Positions 1-7,870 of a stretch of 64,000 nt of DNA are shown here, in pieces. The stretch comes from a virus, in the IMG/VR virus record IMGVR_UViG_3300023179_000025, positions 62,001-126,000 of that record. One strand, given 5' to 3'. A program made the position numbers and the translations under genes. The notes beneath the pieces were generated by a model, which was not told the DNA's origin, made no database searches, and saw only the letters and a program-made list of their open reading frames with translations. The stretch's first letter is position 1; every line of letters begins with the position of its first letter.

Positions 1-1
1 T

Positions 2-148
2 TTCACCCGACAGCGTAGTGCCGTAGAAATGGCTTTGACTACGATTGGTCTTAGTAAGATTGCAAAAAAGCCAATTACAGGCTTTGCAAGCAACTATGAC
101 TTTGCAGGTACCTCACAACCTGTTGAAGTTCAAGTTGACCTAATCTAA
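2..148 (+). CDS. C-terminal end of an unidentified protein (partial)
   Basis: An open frame enters from the left edge of the window and stops with TAA at 146-148, leaving 48 residues ending in QVDLI. The fragment is too short to recognise. The stop lies within 11 bases of the next start, and the AAGGAG of the next gene overlaps the stop codon, so the two are co-transcribed. Confidence 0.6.
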   Translation, partial: FTRQRSAVEMALTTIGLSKIAKKPITGFASNYDFAGTSQPVEVQVDLI

Positions 149-158
149 GGAGTTGTAT

Positions 159-377
159 ATGGGATATAAGGTACTTGCCGATAAGTCTCAAATGGATGAA
201 ATGCGACAAAAGTATGGACCACGCAAAGGTTTAGAAGGTCCATTTAACTTTTCGGGTAGAGTGTTGTATTATGACAACAAAGAAGGGTTGTACTACGATC
301 CTAAAACGGACTTTTATGTTGAGCAATCAGAAATGGATCTAATCCATAATGGTTTAGTCCAAAAACTAATCAAATAA
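159..377 (+). CDS. hypothetical protein (72 aa)
   Basis: I do not recognise this small charged protein. ATG at 159 is chosen over a TTG six bases upstream because AAGGAG at 147-152 sits six bases before it. The protein is rich in Tyr, Lys and Asp and has no signal peptide or membrane segment. It lies in a run of short same-strand genes typical of early regions of T4-like phages. Confidence 0.6.
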   Translation: MGYKVLADKSQMDEMRQKYGPRKGLEGPFNFSGRVLYYDNKEGLYYDPKTDFYVEQSEMDLIHNGLVQKLIK

Positions 378-385
378 GGAAACTT

Positions 386-655
386 ATGGCATTTATTGTA
401 CGTGACAATGAAATAGTCCCAATCGCTATTCCCTTGGGAAAACGTATAAAGATTGGGTCCAATTACACTGCGCCTTATGAAAATTATGTAGCCAATGACC
501 AACTTTGGATACAGGACGTATTTACATTTAAGAATATTCCATGGTATGCCATACGTAATCGCTTTGAAAAATATTTGGTTGTTGGGGTTATCTATTGTGC
601 AATCGTATTGATCCTATCAATGATAGGACGGTATTATTTGGGTGCTCCAAGTTGA
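386..655 (+). CDS. small membrane protein, C-terminal helix (89 aa)
   Basis: The function is unknown. A hydrophobic stretch near residues 64-83 (VVGVIYCAIVLILSMIG) predicts one C-terminal transmembrane helix behind a soluble N-terminal domain. AAGGAA lies just before the start. Its TGA stop (653-655) is embedded in the TTGACA -35 box of the next promoter (652-657), an arrangement repeated elsewhere in the window. Confidence 0.6.
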   Translation: MAFIVRDNEIVPIAIPLGKRIKIGSNYTAPYENYVANDQLWIQDVFTFKNIPWYAIRNRFEKYLVVGVIYCAIVLILSMIGRYYLGAPS

Positions 656-680
656 CAATAAATGGACTTGGTAGTATACT
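652..680 (+). promoter_or_regulatory. sigma70-type promoter for the 711 gene
   Basis: TTGACA at 652-657, a 17-base spacer, and TATACT at 675-680. The bases after the -35 box read ATAAAT, shared with the promoters at 975 and 32781. It lies 30 bases before an ATG with a good ribosome binding site. Confidence 0.8.
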
Positions 681-710
681 ATATGTATGTTGAATAACAA
701 GGAGTTGCAA

Positions 711-971
711 ATGGAATACGTAGTTTATCACAAAGCAAGTACAAAGATTCTTAAAGTGTTCAATGCAAAGGCTTCAGCCAAGCGTAGTGCTACTTGTATG
801 AATCGTAAAGCAGGTGATGTATACTACACTTTTGCTGATCGTGAAACCTACGAACGCCGTGTTGTAACCCGTAAAACTGTAAAAAATTTGTTGACTGGGC
901 AGGATGTTGAAATTGATAGTAACACTCCACATTGTTGTGATCCTTCCAGCGAAACCTATTGGTCAATGTAG
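711..971 (+). CDS. hypothetical early protein (86 aa)
   Basis: An unrecognised basic protein with several Cys residues near the C terminus (HCCDPSS). ATG 711 is preferred over the in-frame ATG at 687 because AAGGAG (699-704) is correctly spaced before 711 and because 687 would lie nearly on top of the promoter -10 box (675-680). It is flanked on both sides by strong sigma70-type promoters, suggesting early, individually controlled expression. Confidence 0.6.
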   Translation: MEYVVYHKASTKILKVFNAKASAKRSATCMNRKAGDVYYTFADRETYERRVVTRKTVKNLLTGQDVEIDSNTPHCCDPSSETYWSM

Positions 972-974
972 TGT

Positions 975-1003
975 TTGACAATAAATCACATATTTTGTAC
1001 AAT
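975..1003 (+). promoter_or_regulatory. sigma70-type promoter for the MoxR-like ATPase gene
   Basis: TTGACA at 975-980, 17 bases, TACAAT at 998-1003. It carries the same extended TTGACAATAAAT start as neighbouring promoters. The leader to the 1036 ATG contains a GGAG ribosome binding site. Confidence 0.8.
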
Positions 1004-1035
1004 AGAATTTCTTAAATAATTCGATAGGAGTTTAT

Positions 1036-2133
1036 ATGACTAAAGTTTCTGATAACCACACTGTAACTAGTGTTCAAGCACGTAAGGCTTTGCTTAAGGC
1101 TTTTGATGCTAAACGCCCCATTTTCTTGTGGGGTCCTCCCGGTATCGGTAAATCTGAGGTAGTTGCAGAGGTTACTGAGGAACTTGGCGGTTTTATGATT
1201 GATTTGCGTATGGCGCAAATGGAGCCTACTGACATTCGAGGCATTCCGTTCTTCAATCGTGACCTTAACAAAATGGATTGGGCTCCACCGATTGATCTTC
1301 CCGATGAGGAGCTTGCAAGTCAATATCCACTGATTGTGTTGTTCCTTGATGAAATGAACAGTGCACCGCCCGCAGTACAGGCTGCAGGTTATCAACTTGT
1401 TTTAAATCGCCGTGTGGGCAAGTATGTGTTACCTGACAATGTTGTGATTGTTGCGGCAGGTAATCGTGATAGCGACAAGGGTGTTACTTATCGTATGCCA
1501 ATGCCCCTTGCTAATCGTTTCATTCACCTTGAAATGCGAGCCGACTTTGCAAGTTGGCAGAACTGGGCAGTAAACAAAGGCATTCATAAAGATGTGGTTG
1601 GTTACTTGTCATTCAGTAAACAGGACTTGTACGAGTTTGATAACAAAAGTTCTAGCCGTGCATTTGCTACTCCGCGTAGTTGGGTCTTTGTTTCAGATTT
1701 ACTCAATGATGAGGAAAGCGATTACGATACCCTGTACAACTTGGTAGCAGGTAGTGTCGGTGACGGATTGGCTGTAAAGTTTATGGCACACCGTAAGGTT
1801 GCAGGTAGCATGCCTGAACCAAGTGACATTCTTAGCGGTAAAGTTAAGGATCTCAAAGTTAAAGAAATTAGTGCTATGTATTCGCTAACCATCTCAATGT
1901 GTTACGAATTGCGTGATGCATTGGATAACAAGAAAGTGGATAACAAGAAATTCCACGATATGGCAAACAATTTCTTTACTTACATTATGGCTAACTTTGA
2001 GACTGAGTTGGTTGTAATGGGTGCAAAGATTGCTTTAAAAACTTACAAGCTTCCAATTGAACCCAGTCAATTGAAGAACTTTGATGAGTTTCACAAGCGT
2101 TATGGTAAATACATTGTAGAGGCAGGTAACTAA
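1036..2133 (+). CDS. MoxR-like AAA+ ATPase
   Basis: The protein has an AAA+ core of the MoxR/dynein-related type: Walker A GPPGIGKS at residues 33-40, Walker B VLFLDEM near 101-107, and a sensor-1-like AAGNR segment after it. At 365 residues it is typical in size. MoxR ATPases act as chaperones that remodel or activate a partner carrying a von Willebrand A domain, and such a partner is encoded 215 bases downstream (2349-3614). The client in the infected cell is unknown. It has its own sigma70-type promoter and a clear GGAG site. The family assignment is firm; the role is inferred from context. Confidence 0.85.
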   Translation: MTKVSDNHTVTSVQARKALLKAFDAKRPIFLWGPPGIGKSEVVAEVTEELGGFMIDLRMAQMEPTDIRGIPFFNRDLNKMDWAPPIDLPDEELASQYPLIVLFLDEMNSAPPAVQAAGYQLVLNRRVGKYVLPDNVVIVAAGNRDSDKGVTYRMPMPLANRFIHLEMRADFASWQNWAVNKGIHKDVVGYLSFSKQDLYEFDNKSSSRAFATPRSWVFVSDLLNDEESDYDTLYNLVAGSVGDGLAVKFMAHRKVAGSMPEPSDILSGKVKDLKVKEISAMYSLTISMCYELRDALDNKKVDNKKFHDMANNFFTYIMANFETELVVMGAKIALKTYKLPIEPSQLKNFDEFHKRYGKYIVEAGN

Positions 2134-2134
2134 A

Positions 2135-2302
2135 ATGAAGAAACAACTAGGGGGTAAAAAGTATTTTTATGCCCTTGGTCAGTGGGCCCGTAGTAAAGGG
2201 CTCACCAAGGATCAAGGTATGAGTGTTTTAGGTCTTAAAGAAGGGACCTATGCTAGTATTGCGTATGACAAAGGTTATCGTGGACTATCAACTAAAGGTT
2301 GA
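2135..2302 (+). CDS. small hypothetical protein (55 aa)
   Basis: A short open frame starts one base after the MoxR-like stop and ends in a TGA that is part of the next TTGACA box (2299-2304). It is basic, starts MKKQLGGKKYFYALGQ, and ends STKG. There is no recognisable domain. Tight spacing and the shared stop/-35 arrangement seen after other genes support it as real. It may be a cofactor of the ATPase/VWA pair. Confidence 0.5.
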   Translation: MKKQLGGKKYFYALGQWARSKGLTKDQGMSVLGLKEGTYASIAYDKGYRGLSTKG

Positions 2303-2327
2303 CAGTAATTCTTTGTATTGCTATACT
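2299..2327 (+). promoter_or_regulatory. sigma70-type promoter for the VWA gene
   Basis: TTGACA at 2299-2304, 17 bases, TATACT at 2322-2327. The -35 box overlaps the stop codon of the preceding small gene. A TAAGGAG site follows before the ATG at 2349. Confidence 0.8.
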
Positions 2328-2348
2328 AGTAAAAATTAAGGAGCTTAT

Positions 2349-3614
2349 ATGTCTGATGTAATTGGTCGCAAGAGTAAAAAACGTAGTAGCAAGTTTGATA
2401 ACTTGATTGGTGTCACTGATCCTAAAATTGATAATTTGGCACGTGAGAAGTTAGTAACTGCTAGAATTGGTTTGTTACTGCGCCATAGTTTTTTCGGTAA
2501 TCTTGCTACCCGTCTCAGACTAATTAACGCGGATGAGTGGTGTAGCACTGCGGCCACTGACGGATTAAAATTCTATTACAATTCACGTTTCATTAATATG
2601 CTCAAGCCTAAGGAAGTAGAATTCCTAGTAGGGCATGAAGTGTTACACGTGGTCTATGATCACATGGGCCGTCGCAATAATCGTGATCCGCAGATTTGGA
2701 ACATTGCTGATGACTATGCAGTTAACGCAGACCTAAAACGTCATCGTGTTGGCGAGTTTATCAAAACTGTTCCGTGCTTATACGAGGCAAAATATGACGG
2801 CAAGGCAGCTGAGGAAATCTATGATGACCTGATGAAAAATGTTCAAAAGATTAATATTGAGGACCTCATCGACCAAATGATTGATGATCATATGGACGGA
2901 GAAGGTGATGGAGAAAGTGACGGAGAAGGTAATAGTAATCGTCCTAAGATGAGTGCCGAGGAGCGTGAACGTGTCCGTCAAGAAGTAAGGCAAGCAATTC
3001 TTAATGCCGCACAGGGTGCTGAAGCAGGAACTATTCCCAAAGGTGTTGAACGTCTTATTAAACAGCATACGAATCCAGTTATGCCGTGGCGTGAGTTAAT
3101 TCAAACTAACCTGACTAGTGCTATTCGCACTGATTTTAGTTGGATACGTCCTAGTCGGCGTGGTTGGCATAGTGACGCAATCATGCCTGGTATGACCCCA
3201 GGTGAAGAAATTGATGTAACTGTTGCTATTGACATGAGTGGATCAATCAGTGACAAACAGGCTCAAGCATTTTTGGGTGAAATTGCAGGCATGATGGCAA
3301 GTTTTGATGGGTACAAAGTACATGTATTTTGCTTTGATACTGATGTATACAATCCTGCTGATTTTAATTCAGAGAATATGGATACGATTGAATCGTATGA
3401 GCCAGCAGGTGGAGGTGGTACTGACTTTGATGTAATCTTTAGCTATCTTAAGGAACATGCAATTGATCCCAAACGATTGATTGTTTTTACTGATGGATAT
3501 CCCTGTGGTAGTTGGGGTGATCCTGATTATTGCGATACTACTTGGATCATTCACGGTGACAAGGATCCGAATCCTCCTTTCGGTACTTTCGCACTCTATG
3601 ATGAAAAGTCATAA
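2349..3614 (+). CDS. VWA-domain protein with metallopeptidase-like N-terminal domain
   Basis: This 421-residue protein has two parts. The N-terminal part carries HEVLH (residues 96-100), an HExxH zinc-protease signature as in the DUF2201-type putative metallopeptidase domain. The C-terminal part is a von Willebrand A fold with the MIDAS motif DMSGS (295-299), a GGGGTDFD segment and FTDGYP. A Gly/Asp/Glu-rich linker (about 180-198) joins the two. Such proteins are classic partners of MoxR ATPases, one of which is encoded just upstream. It may be a metal-dependent protease or adaptor switched by the ATPase. Family calls are good; activity is unproven. Confidence 0.8.
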   Translation: MSDVIGRKSKKRSSKFDNLIGVTDPKIDNLAREKLVTARIGLLLRHSFFGNLATRLRLINADEWCSTAATDGLKFYYNSRFINMLKPKEVEFLVGHEVLHVVYDHMGRRNNRDPQIWNIADDYAVNADLKRHRVGEFIKTVPCLYEAKYDGKAAEEIYDDLMKNVQKINIEDLIDQMIDDHMDGEGDGESDGEGNSNRPKMSAEERERVRQEVRQAILNAAQGAEAGTIPKGVERLIKQHTNPVMPWRELIQTNLTSAIRTDFSWIRPSRRGWHSDAIMPGMTPGEEIDVTVAIDMSGSISDKQAQAFLGEIAGMMASFDGYKVHVFCFDTDVYNPADFNSENMDTIESYEPAGGGGTDFDVIFSYLKEHAIDPKRLIVFTDGYPCGSWGDPDYCDTTWIIHGDKDPNPPFGTFALYDEKS

Positions 3615-3852
3615 TAATGATGTAGTTTACGAAAGTCCAGATGGAGGTAAGACGGTGTACGCACGTAAGATTGGCGACACCGTCCGTACTTTACATCAAG
3701 TTGATCCAAATTGGTTTAAAGAAACACAAATTTATGAACGTTGGGAAAGACTAAAACCAGCAGTCTATATGGCTGAGAACGATAAAAGTTTAGATGATGC
3801 CATTAAAACAGTAGAGATTTTATATGCCCTCAAGAAAAAAGAAAACACATAA
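3598..3852 (+). CDS. hypothetical protein (84 aa)
   Basis: Unrecognised. It starts inside the end of the VWA gene (17-base overlap, stop at 3612-3614), so translational coupling is likely. Tandem ATGs at 3598 and 3601 are both possible starts. The sequence includes ESPDGGKTVYARKIGD, WERLKP and a helical C-terminal end. There is no signal or membrane segment. It overlaps the next gene as well, consistent with a compact operon with the MoxR/VWA pair. Confidence 0.55.
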   Translation: MMKSHNNDVVYESPDGGKTVYARKIGDTVRTLHQVDPNWFKETQIYERWERLKPAVYMAENDKSLDDAIKTVEILYALKKKENT

Positions 3853-4195
3853 TTTTTTAGTTGTTTGGGATGTACTTGGTTTAGAAAGTATATTTGATGT
3901 TGATGATGCCATGTGTATCATTGAGGATTATGAAAAAGAAAAAACATGGAAGTTACTAAAAGGGGAACCAGTATCCAAACGACCAAATCCTATACCATTA
4001 CAAACGATATTGATGAGGGCTAGAGTAAACACACAACGTAGTTATGAAATATTTACGTTTAATAGTGAATTTACAATGAACGAGGTCAGAAAATTATTTG
4101 CTGATGATCCACAACCGATTGTGGATTGGATCCGTGAAAACGGTAATAAAATATACAGCGATTATTCTAAGACTAAAAAGAATTTGATTACATGA
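3824..4195 (+). CDS. hypothetical protein (123 aa)
   Basis: I do not recognise this soluble protein of mixed charge. It overlaps the preceding gene by 29 bases. The N terminus is lysine-rich (SRKKKTHN), followed by a predicted alpha/beta region. No catalytic motif is visible. It is probably the last gene of the MoxR/VWA operon, because about 90 non-coding bases follow. Confidence 0.5.
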   Translation: MPSRKKKTHNFLVVWDVLGLESIFDVDDAMCIIEDYEKEKTWKLLKGEPVSKRPNPIPLQTILMRARVNTQRSYEIFTFNSEFTMNEVRKLFADDPQPIVDWIRENGNKIYSDYSKTKKNLIT

Positions 4196-4286
4196 TGTAT
4201 ATATCAACAAAGTGTCCGAGGTGAAGCTATTATAATTATTACCTGAACAGCATGAGATAAGTACAAAGTATTAATAATATTAATTC

Positions 4287-4535
4287 ATGAATGAAATTAA
4301 CCTACATACTTGGTATCAACAAAGAGAGGTACCATATTGCCCACAACATTTTGTAAAAACACGCACTGTTATTAGTAAAGAATCTTTACAATGGATTAAA
4401 CAAAAGTTAGTTGGTCGCTATGCTTTTGTACCTGCAATAGACGGAGAATATGCTTCAGTGCATGGTCAACTGGATAACGCACCTGCCTTTGAGGATCCTA
4501 CAGAAGCAATTTTATACGAATTAAAATGGTCGTAG
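4287..4535 (+). CDS. hypothetical protein (82 aa)
   Basis: Unrecognised small soluble protein, acidic toward the C terminus. It has no clear ribosome binding site. TAATAT at 4275-4280 lies six bases before the ATG, resembling the leaderless arrangement described in the findings, but no good -35 box is visible. The 91 bases upstream (4196-4286) hold no other gene that I can see. Confidence 0.5.
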   Translation: MNEINLHTWYQQREVPYCPQHFVKTRTVISKESLQWIKQKLVGRYAFVPAIDGEYASVHGQLDNAPAFEDPTEAILYELKWS

Positions 4536-4562
4536 TAAAAATTAAATTCATACAATTTACAC

Positions 4563-4570
4563 ATTAAATA
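4563..4570 (+). promoter_or_regulatory. possible T4-late-type promoter
   Basis: ATTAAATA, one base different from TATAAATA at each of two positions, lies 22 bases before the next ATG. Between them is an AGGAG site. This is a short AT-rich motif in an AT-rich genome, so the call rests on repeated occurrence before virion-type genes. Confidence 0.4.
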
Positions 4571-4592
4571 GACAATAGACAGGAGAAAATAA

Positions 4593-5264
4593 ATGGCTTT
4601 TTTAAGACATGTTGGAAAGCATGGTGACAGGAAAGTTGCTGTAGTTTTTAGAGAAATTCCAGGTGAAGAACATATGTGTTTAGTCACTTATACTGAATTG
4701 TTAAATCAAAACATTCATGATCCAATGATTAAATGTATTGAAAGTGATATTGGACAACATAGTGAAAACTTAGCGGATGCACTTAATCGTACACATACAA
4801 AAGATGGAAGAATTATCCTACAAGTATTGCATGGAGAAGCACAATTAAAGAAAGTTAATACAGAACAAGTTGTAATGACTCCTCAACCTAATGTTAAAAT
4901 TAAATTAAGTGAACTAAACAAAATTTTAGATGAAATGAAACAAGGTGAGGCTGCTGTTAAGAAGTTAGCAGAGATGGATGCAAGTATGGGTATGCAAAAT
5001 CCTGTTGATGTTGCTAAACGTTTACGTGGAAATCAAAATCAACCAGTTGTATCTAGTGGTGACACATTGAGTGATGGGCATTTAGCAAATCAATTACGTG
5101 ACCAAGCTAATCGTATGAGCATGGAAGCAAAAGGATTAATGGCAGAAGCAGAACGGTTATTAAAAGAAGCCTCAAACTTAGACCCAATTGCTAAAGAATT
5201 AGTAACAGAGGGTATACCTGCAACAGTTAGTAAACGAGGTAGAAAGCCAAAAATTAAAGTGTAA
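4593..5264 (+). CDS. hypothetical protein with coiled coil and basic tail (223 aa)
   Basis: The N-terminal 90 residues look like a small alpha/beta domain. The rest is strongly helical, Ala/Glu/Lys-rich coiled coil. The C terminus SKRGRKPKIKV contains an RGRKP core like an AT-hook, which binds the minor groove of AT-rich DNA. The ribosome binding site (AGGAG) is good. It heads a set of overlapping genes with DHFR and thymidylate synthase. DNA binding is an inference from the tail only; I do not recognise the family. Confidence 0.55.
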   Translation: MAFLRHVGKHGDRKVAVVFREIPGEEHMCLVTYTELLNQNIHDPMIKCIESDIGQHSENLADALNRTHTKDGRIILQVLHGEAQLKKVNTEQVVMTPQPNVKIKLSELNKILDEMKQGEAAVKKLAEMDASMGMQNPVDVAKRLRGNQNQPVVSSGDTLSDGHLANQLRDQANRMSMEAKGLMAEAERLLKEASNLDPIAKELVTEGIPATVSKRGRKPKIKV

Positions 5265-5268
5265 AACT

Positions 5269-5565
5269 ATGTCACCTGATTTCATTAAAAAATGGGAACA
5301 CATTCTCGAGGATGTGGAAAAACAAAAGATTCCAATTCAATTCATTAAAAAATTGGTAATTAAATTGGATAGTAAACGTCAACAAACAATTAATATACAA
5401 CGGTTACTTAATCAAGGATTAGATCCTGAACAAGTTGAGGTGGCAGTAAGTAAAAAATTGCATGAATTGGATGATGAAATAGCAAGTGTAGAATTTATAT
5501 TAAATGTAGAAGGAATAGCACAAATTGTTCAGCCTGAAACTGACAAATTACTTAATAAGTTATGA
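5269..5565 (+). CDS. hypothetical helical protein (98 aa)
   Basis: Unrecognised, almost entirely helical (for example NIQRLLNQGLDPEQVEVAVS). It starts five bases after the preceding stop and overlaps the DHFR start by four bases (ATGA), so the three genes are probably translated together. There is no membrane segment. Confidence 0.55.
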   Translation: MSPDFIKKWEHILEDVEKQKIPIQFIKKLVIKLDSKRQQTINIQRLLNQGLDPEQVEVAVSKKLHELDDEIASVEFILNVEGIAQIVQPETDKLLNKL

Positions 5566-6029
5566 AGTTAATTGTTGCTTGTGATGTAAATGGCGGTATA
5601 GGATATAAAAATAGTTTACCATGGAATAAAATAAAAGATGATTTGCCTAGATTTAGAAATTTGACAGAAGGAGGAGTGGTTATAATGGGACGTAATACTT
5701 GGGAAAGTCTTCCTATAAAACCTCTCCCAAATCGTATCAATTTTATAGTCACAAGCAAAACTGGTTTTTTTCCTAGAAGTTGTTTTACTATCCCAAATTT
5801 AAATTACCTAAGTAATTTTAAAAATGGTTGGATAATAGGCGGAGCTAAACTAATTAATACAAGTTGGGATTTAATTGATGAAGTGCACCTTACCAAAACA
5901 ATAATTAACTATGATTGTGATTCTTATATCAACTTATTCCAGTTAAAACAAAATTACAAGATTAAAACTATACAAAATAATGAAGATCATACCTATGAGG
6001 TTTATGTAAAAAATGCAACAATATCATGA
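5562..6029 (+). CDS. folA: dihydrofolate reductase
   Basis: It reduces dihydrofolate to tetrahydrofolate with NADPH, regenerating the folate that thymidylate synthase oxidises. Family features in order: an N-terminal strand IVACDVNGGIGYKNSLPW (substrate loop with the NSLPW motif), VIMGRNTWESLP (NADPH-binding GR.TWES), and IIGGAKLI (the GGA motif). The length of 155 residues is normal. It overlaps the upstream gene by four bases and thymidylate synthase by 17 bases, the same folA-thyA pairing found in T4 and relatives (frd-td). Confidence 0.93.
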   Translation: MKLIVACDVNGGIGYKNSLPWNKIKDDLPRFRNLTEGGVVIMGRNTWESLPIKPLPNRINFIVTSKTGFFPRSCFTIPNLNYLSNFKNGWIIGGAKLINTSWDLIDEVHLTKTIINYDCDSYINLFQLKQNYKIKTIQNNEDHTYEVYVKNATIS

Positions 6030-6861
6030 TTTATTAAAAGACATTTTAGAAAACGGAGAAGATAAAGATGATAGAACTGGTGTGGGTACCATTAGTGTTT
6101 TTGGTCGTAATCTTCGCTTTGATTTGCGTAGAGGATTCCCTGCCATTACCACTAAGAAACTTGCTTGGAAAGCTATCGTTGGCGAGTTACTTTGGTTTAT
6201 TGAAGGTTCAAAAGATGAAAGACGATTGGCAGAAATAATCTATGGAACCAGAGAAGGAGTAGTTACTATTTGGACTCCTAATTCTTTAGCAGGGTATTGG
6301 AAAAATAAAGCTAAATTTGATGGTGATGTTGGACGTATTTACGGCGTACAGTGGCGACGTTGGCGTAAACCCTTTAATGAAGGATATGTAGACCAATTAC
6401 AAAATTTAATTGATGGATTAATACAAGATCCTAATGGGCGTAGACATATTATATCTGCTTGGAACCCAGGTGAATTACATGAAATGGTATTACCACCCTG
6501 TCATATATTGGCACAATTTTATGTTAATAAAAATAAAGAATTAAGTTGTCAAATGTATCAACGTAGTGTGGATGTTTTTCTTGGATTGCCATTTAATATT
6601 GCAAGTTATGCATTATTTACACATATGATTGCACAAGTTACAGATTTAAAAGTAGGTGAATTAATTATTAATATGGGTGACACCCATATATACAAAACTC
6701 ATATTGAACAAACTAAGCAACAACTTACAAGAGATGTATTATCAAGTCCTTTACTAGTTTTAAATCCTGAAATAAAGGATATAACAAAATTTACATTCAA
6801 AGATATTAGTTTATTAAATTATACACATCATGGCATAATAAAAGCTGAAATGGCAGTATGA
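6013..6861 (+). CDS. thyA: thymidylate synthase
   Basis: It converts dUMP to dTMP with methylene-tetrahydrofolate. The catalytic Cys163 lies in LPPCHI, and Asn195 in GLPFNIASY is the residue that selects dUMP over dCMP, so this reads as a true thymidylate synthase rather than a dCMP hydroxymethylase. The segment SVDVFLGLPFN is diagnostic. It has 282 residues, close to bacterial ThyA. It overlaps DHFR by 17 bases and the next gene by four. There is no intron, unlike the T4 td gene. Confidence 0.95.
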   Translation: MQQYHDLLKDILENGEDKDDRTGVGTISVFGRNLRFDLRRGFPAITTKKLAWKAIVGELLWFIEGSKDERRLAEIIYGTREGVVTIWTPNSLAGYWKNKAKFDGDVGRIYGVQWRRWRKPFNEGYVDQLQNLIDGLIQDPNGRRHIISAWNPGELHEMVLPPCHILAQFYVNKNKELSCQMYQRSVDVFLGLPFNIASYALFTHMIAQVTDLKVGELIINMGDTHIYKTHIEQTKQQLTRDVLSSPLLVLNPEIKDITKFTFKDISLLNYTHHGIIKAEMAV

Positions 6862-7103
6862 ATACATTTAATACAGTTGTTTTTAAATTCAGCATGGGTG
6901 ACGTTGATGATCCTGATATATATGCAGCTCAATCTATAATGCAATGGCAAAGTACTGAAAGTGGTAAATGGATAATGGACCATGCTCTTTACTTACCAAA
7001 GTGGGAACGTTACGCAGATCCTTACCAACATGGTTGGACTTTCACAGTAAGAGCAACTCTAAGTCCTGAAAATTACACATTTTGGAAATTGAAGTATGCA
7101 TGA
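6858..7103 (+). CDS. hypothetical protein (81 aa)
   Basis: A small Trp/Tyr-rich protein (MQWQSTESGKW, KWERYADPYQHGW, TFWKLKYA) resembling short conserved proteins of T4-like phages whose function is unknown. It starts four bases inside thyA, so it belongs to the nucleotide operon. No domain is recognised. Confidence 0.55.
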   Translation: MNTFNTVVFKFSMGDVDDPDIYAAQSIMQWQSTESGKWIMDHALYLPKWERYADPYQHGWTFTVRATLSPENYTFWKLKYA

Positions 7104-7118
7104 TAAATATGATAAATA
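7102..7118 (+). promoter_or_regulatory. tandem T4-late-type promoter boxes
   Basis: GATAAATA occurs twice, at 7102-7109 and 7111-7118. The second ends four bases before the ATG of the inner-membrane spanin gene, which has no ribosome binding site, suggesting a leaderless late transcript. Confidence 0.6.
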
Positions 7119-7122
7119 AGCG

Positions 7123-7587
7123 ATGTGGATATTTACTGTTTTATCTGAATTATATATACATATAATATTTTTTGCAGGTTTTATATTAACACTTGCAGGG
7201 TTTGTGCTAGGCTTTATACCTTTTATAAAAACTTATAAAATACCTATACAGGTTCTAGGTGTACTAACCTTAATATTAGGCACATATTTGGAAGGTGGTT
7301 TAGCAGATAATAAAGAATGGCAATTAAAAGTTAAAGAATTAGAAATACAAGCCGCTAAAGTTGAAACAAAATCAGCCGAAAAAAACATAGAAATACAAGA
7401 AAAAATTGTCACAAAAACAAAAGTAATTAAAGAAAAGGGTGACGATGTAATAAAATACATTGACCGTGAGATTATTAAAAAAGAAGAAGTAATTAAATAT
7501 ATTGAGAATTGTCCGGTTCCTAAGGATATTATTGATGCACACAATGCTGCTGCTAAACTAAATGATACGGCAAAGGATAGAAAATGA
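7123..7587 (+). CDS. putative inner-membrane spanin (Rz-like)
   Basis: The protein has hydrophobic helices near residues 9-33 and 40-58, then a long charged coiled coil (about 65-135) and a C-terminal segment with one Cys. It overlaps by four bases an outer-membrane lipoprotein gene of 92 residues. This is the usual architecture of an i-spanin/o-spanin pair, which fuses inner and outer membranes in the last step of lysis of Gram-negative hosts. Two N-terminal helices rather than one is less usual. Assignment rests on topology and gene order, not on sequence identity. Confidence 0.6.
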   Translation: MWIFTVLSELYIHIIFFAGFILTLAGFVLGFIPFIKTYKIPIQVLGVLTLILGTYLEGGLADNKEWQLKVKELEIQAAKVETKSAEKNIEIQEKIVTKTKVIKEKGDDVIKYIDREIIKKEEVIKYIENCPVPKDIIDAHNAAAKLNDTAKDRK

Positions 7588-7862
7588 GACTGTTATCAAT
7601 ATTTTTTTTTACAATATTTGTGACAGGGTGTTCATTGTTTAAGCAGCCTGTTACAGTTGTGCCAAAGTTTCCTAACGCCACTCCCGAATTAATGAAAAAA
7701 TGTGAGAATCTTAAGCAAATAGAAGGTGACAAAGTGTCTATAGCGGATATGTTAAAAGTGGTAGTAAATAATTACACATTGTACTATGAATGTTCTACTA
7801 AAGTTGATGGTTGGCAAGACTGGTATTATGAACAAAAGAAAATATATGAAACTAAAAAATAG
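7584..7862 (+). CDS. putative outer-membrane spanin lipoprotein (Rz1-like)
   Basis: The N terminus MRLLSIFFFTIFVTGCS is a lipoprotein signal with lipobox VTGC at about residues 13-16. The mature part is about 75 residues, with a Pro-containing start (KQPVTVVPKFP) and a helical C-terminal end with two further Cys. Paired with the upstream coiled-coil membrane protein, it fits an o-spanin. Rz1-type lipoproteins are usually proline-rich and short, as here. Confidence 0.6.
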   Translation: MRLLSIFFFTIFVTGCSLFKQPVTVVPKFPNATPELMKKCENLKQIEGDKVSIADMLKVVVNNYTLYYECSTKVDGWQDWYYEQKKIYETKK

Positions 7863-7870
7863 GAGTTACC

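Noticed and set aside
6013-6861. dCMP or dUMP hydroxymethylase, suggesting modified DNA bases
   Set aside because: Asn195 and the overall motifs read as ordinary thymidylate synthase, and no hydroxymethylcytosine pathway genes are nearby.
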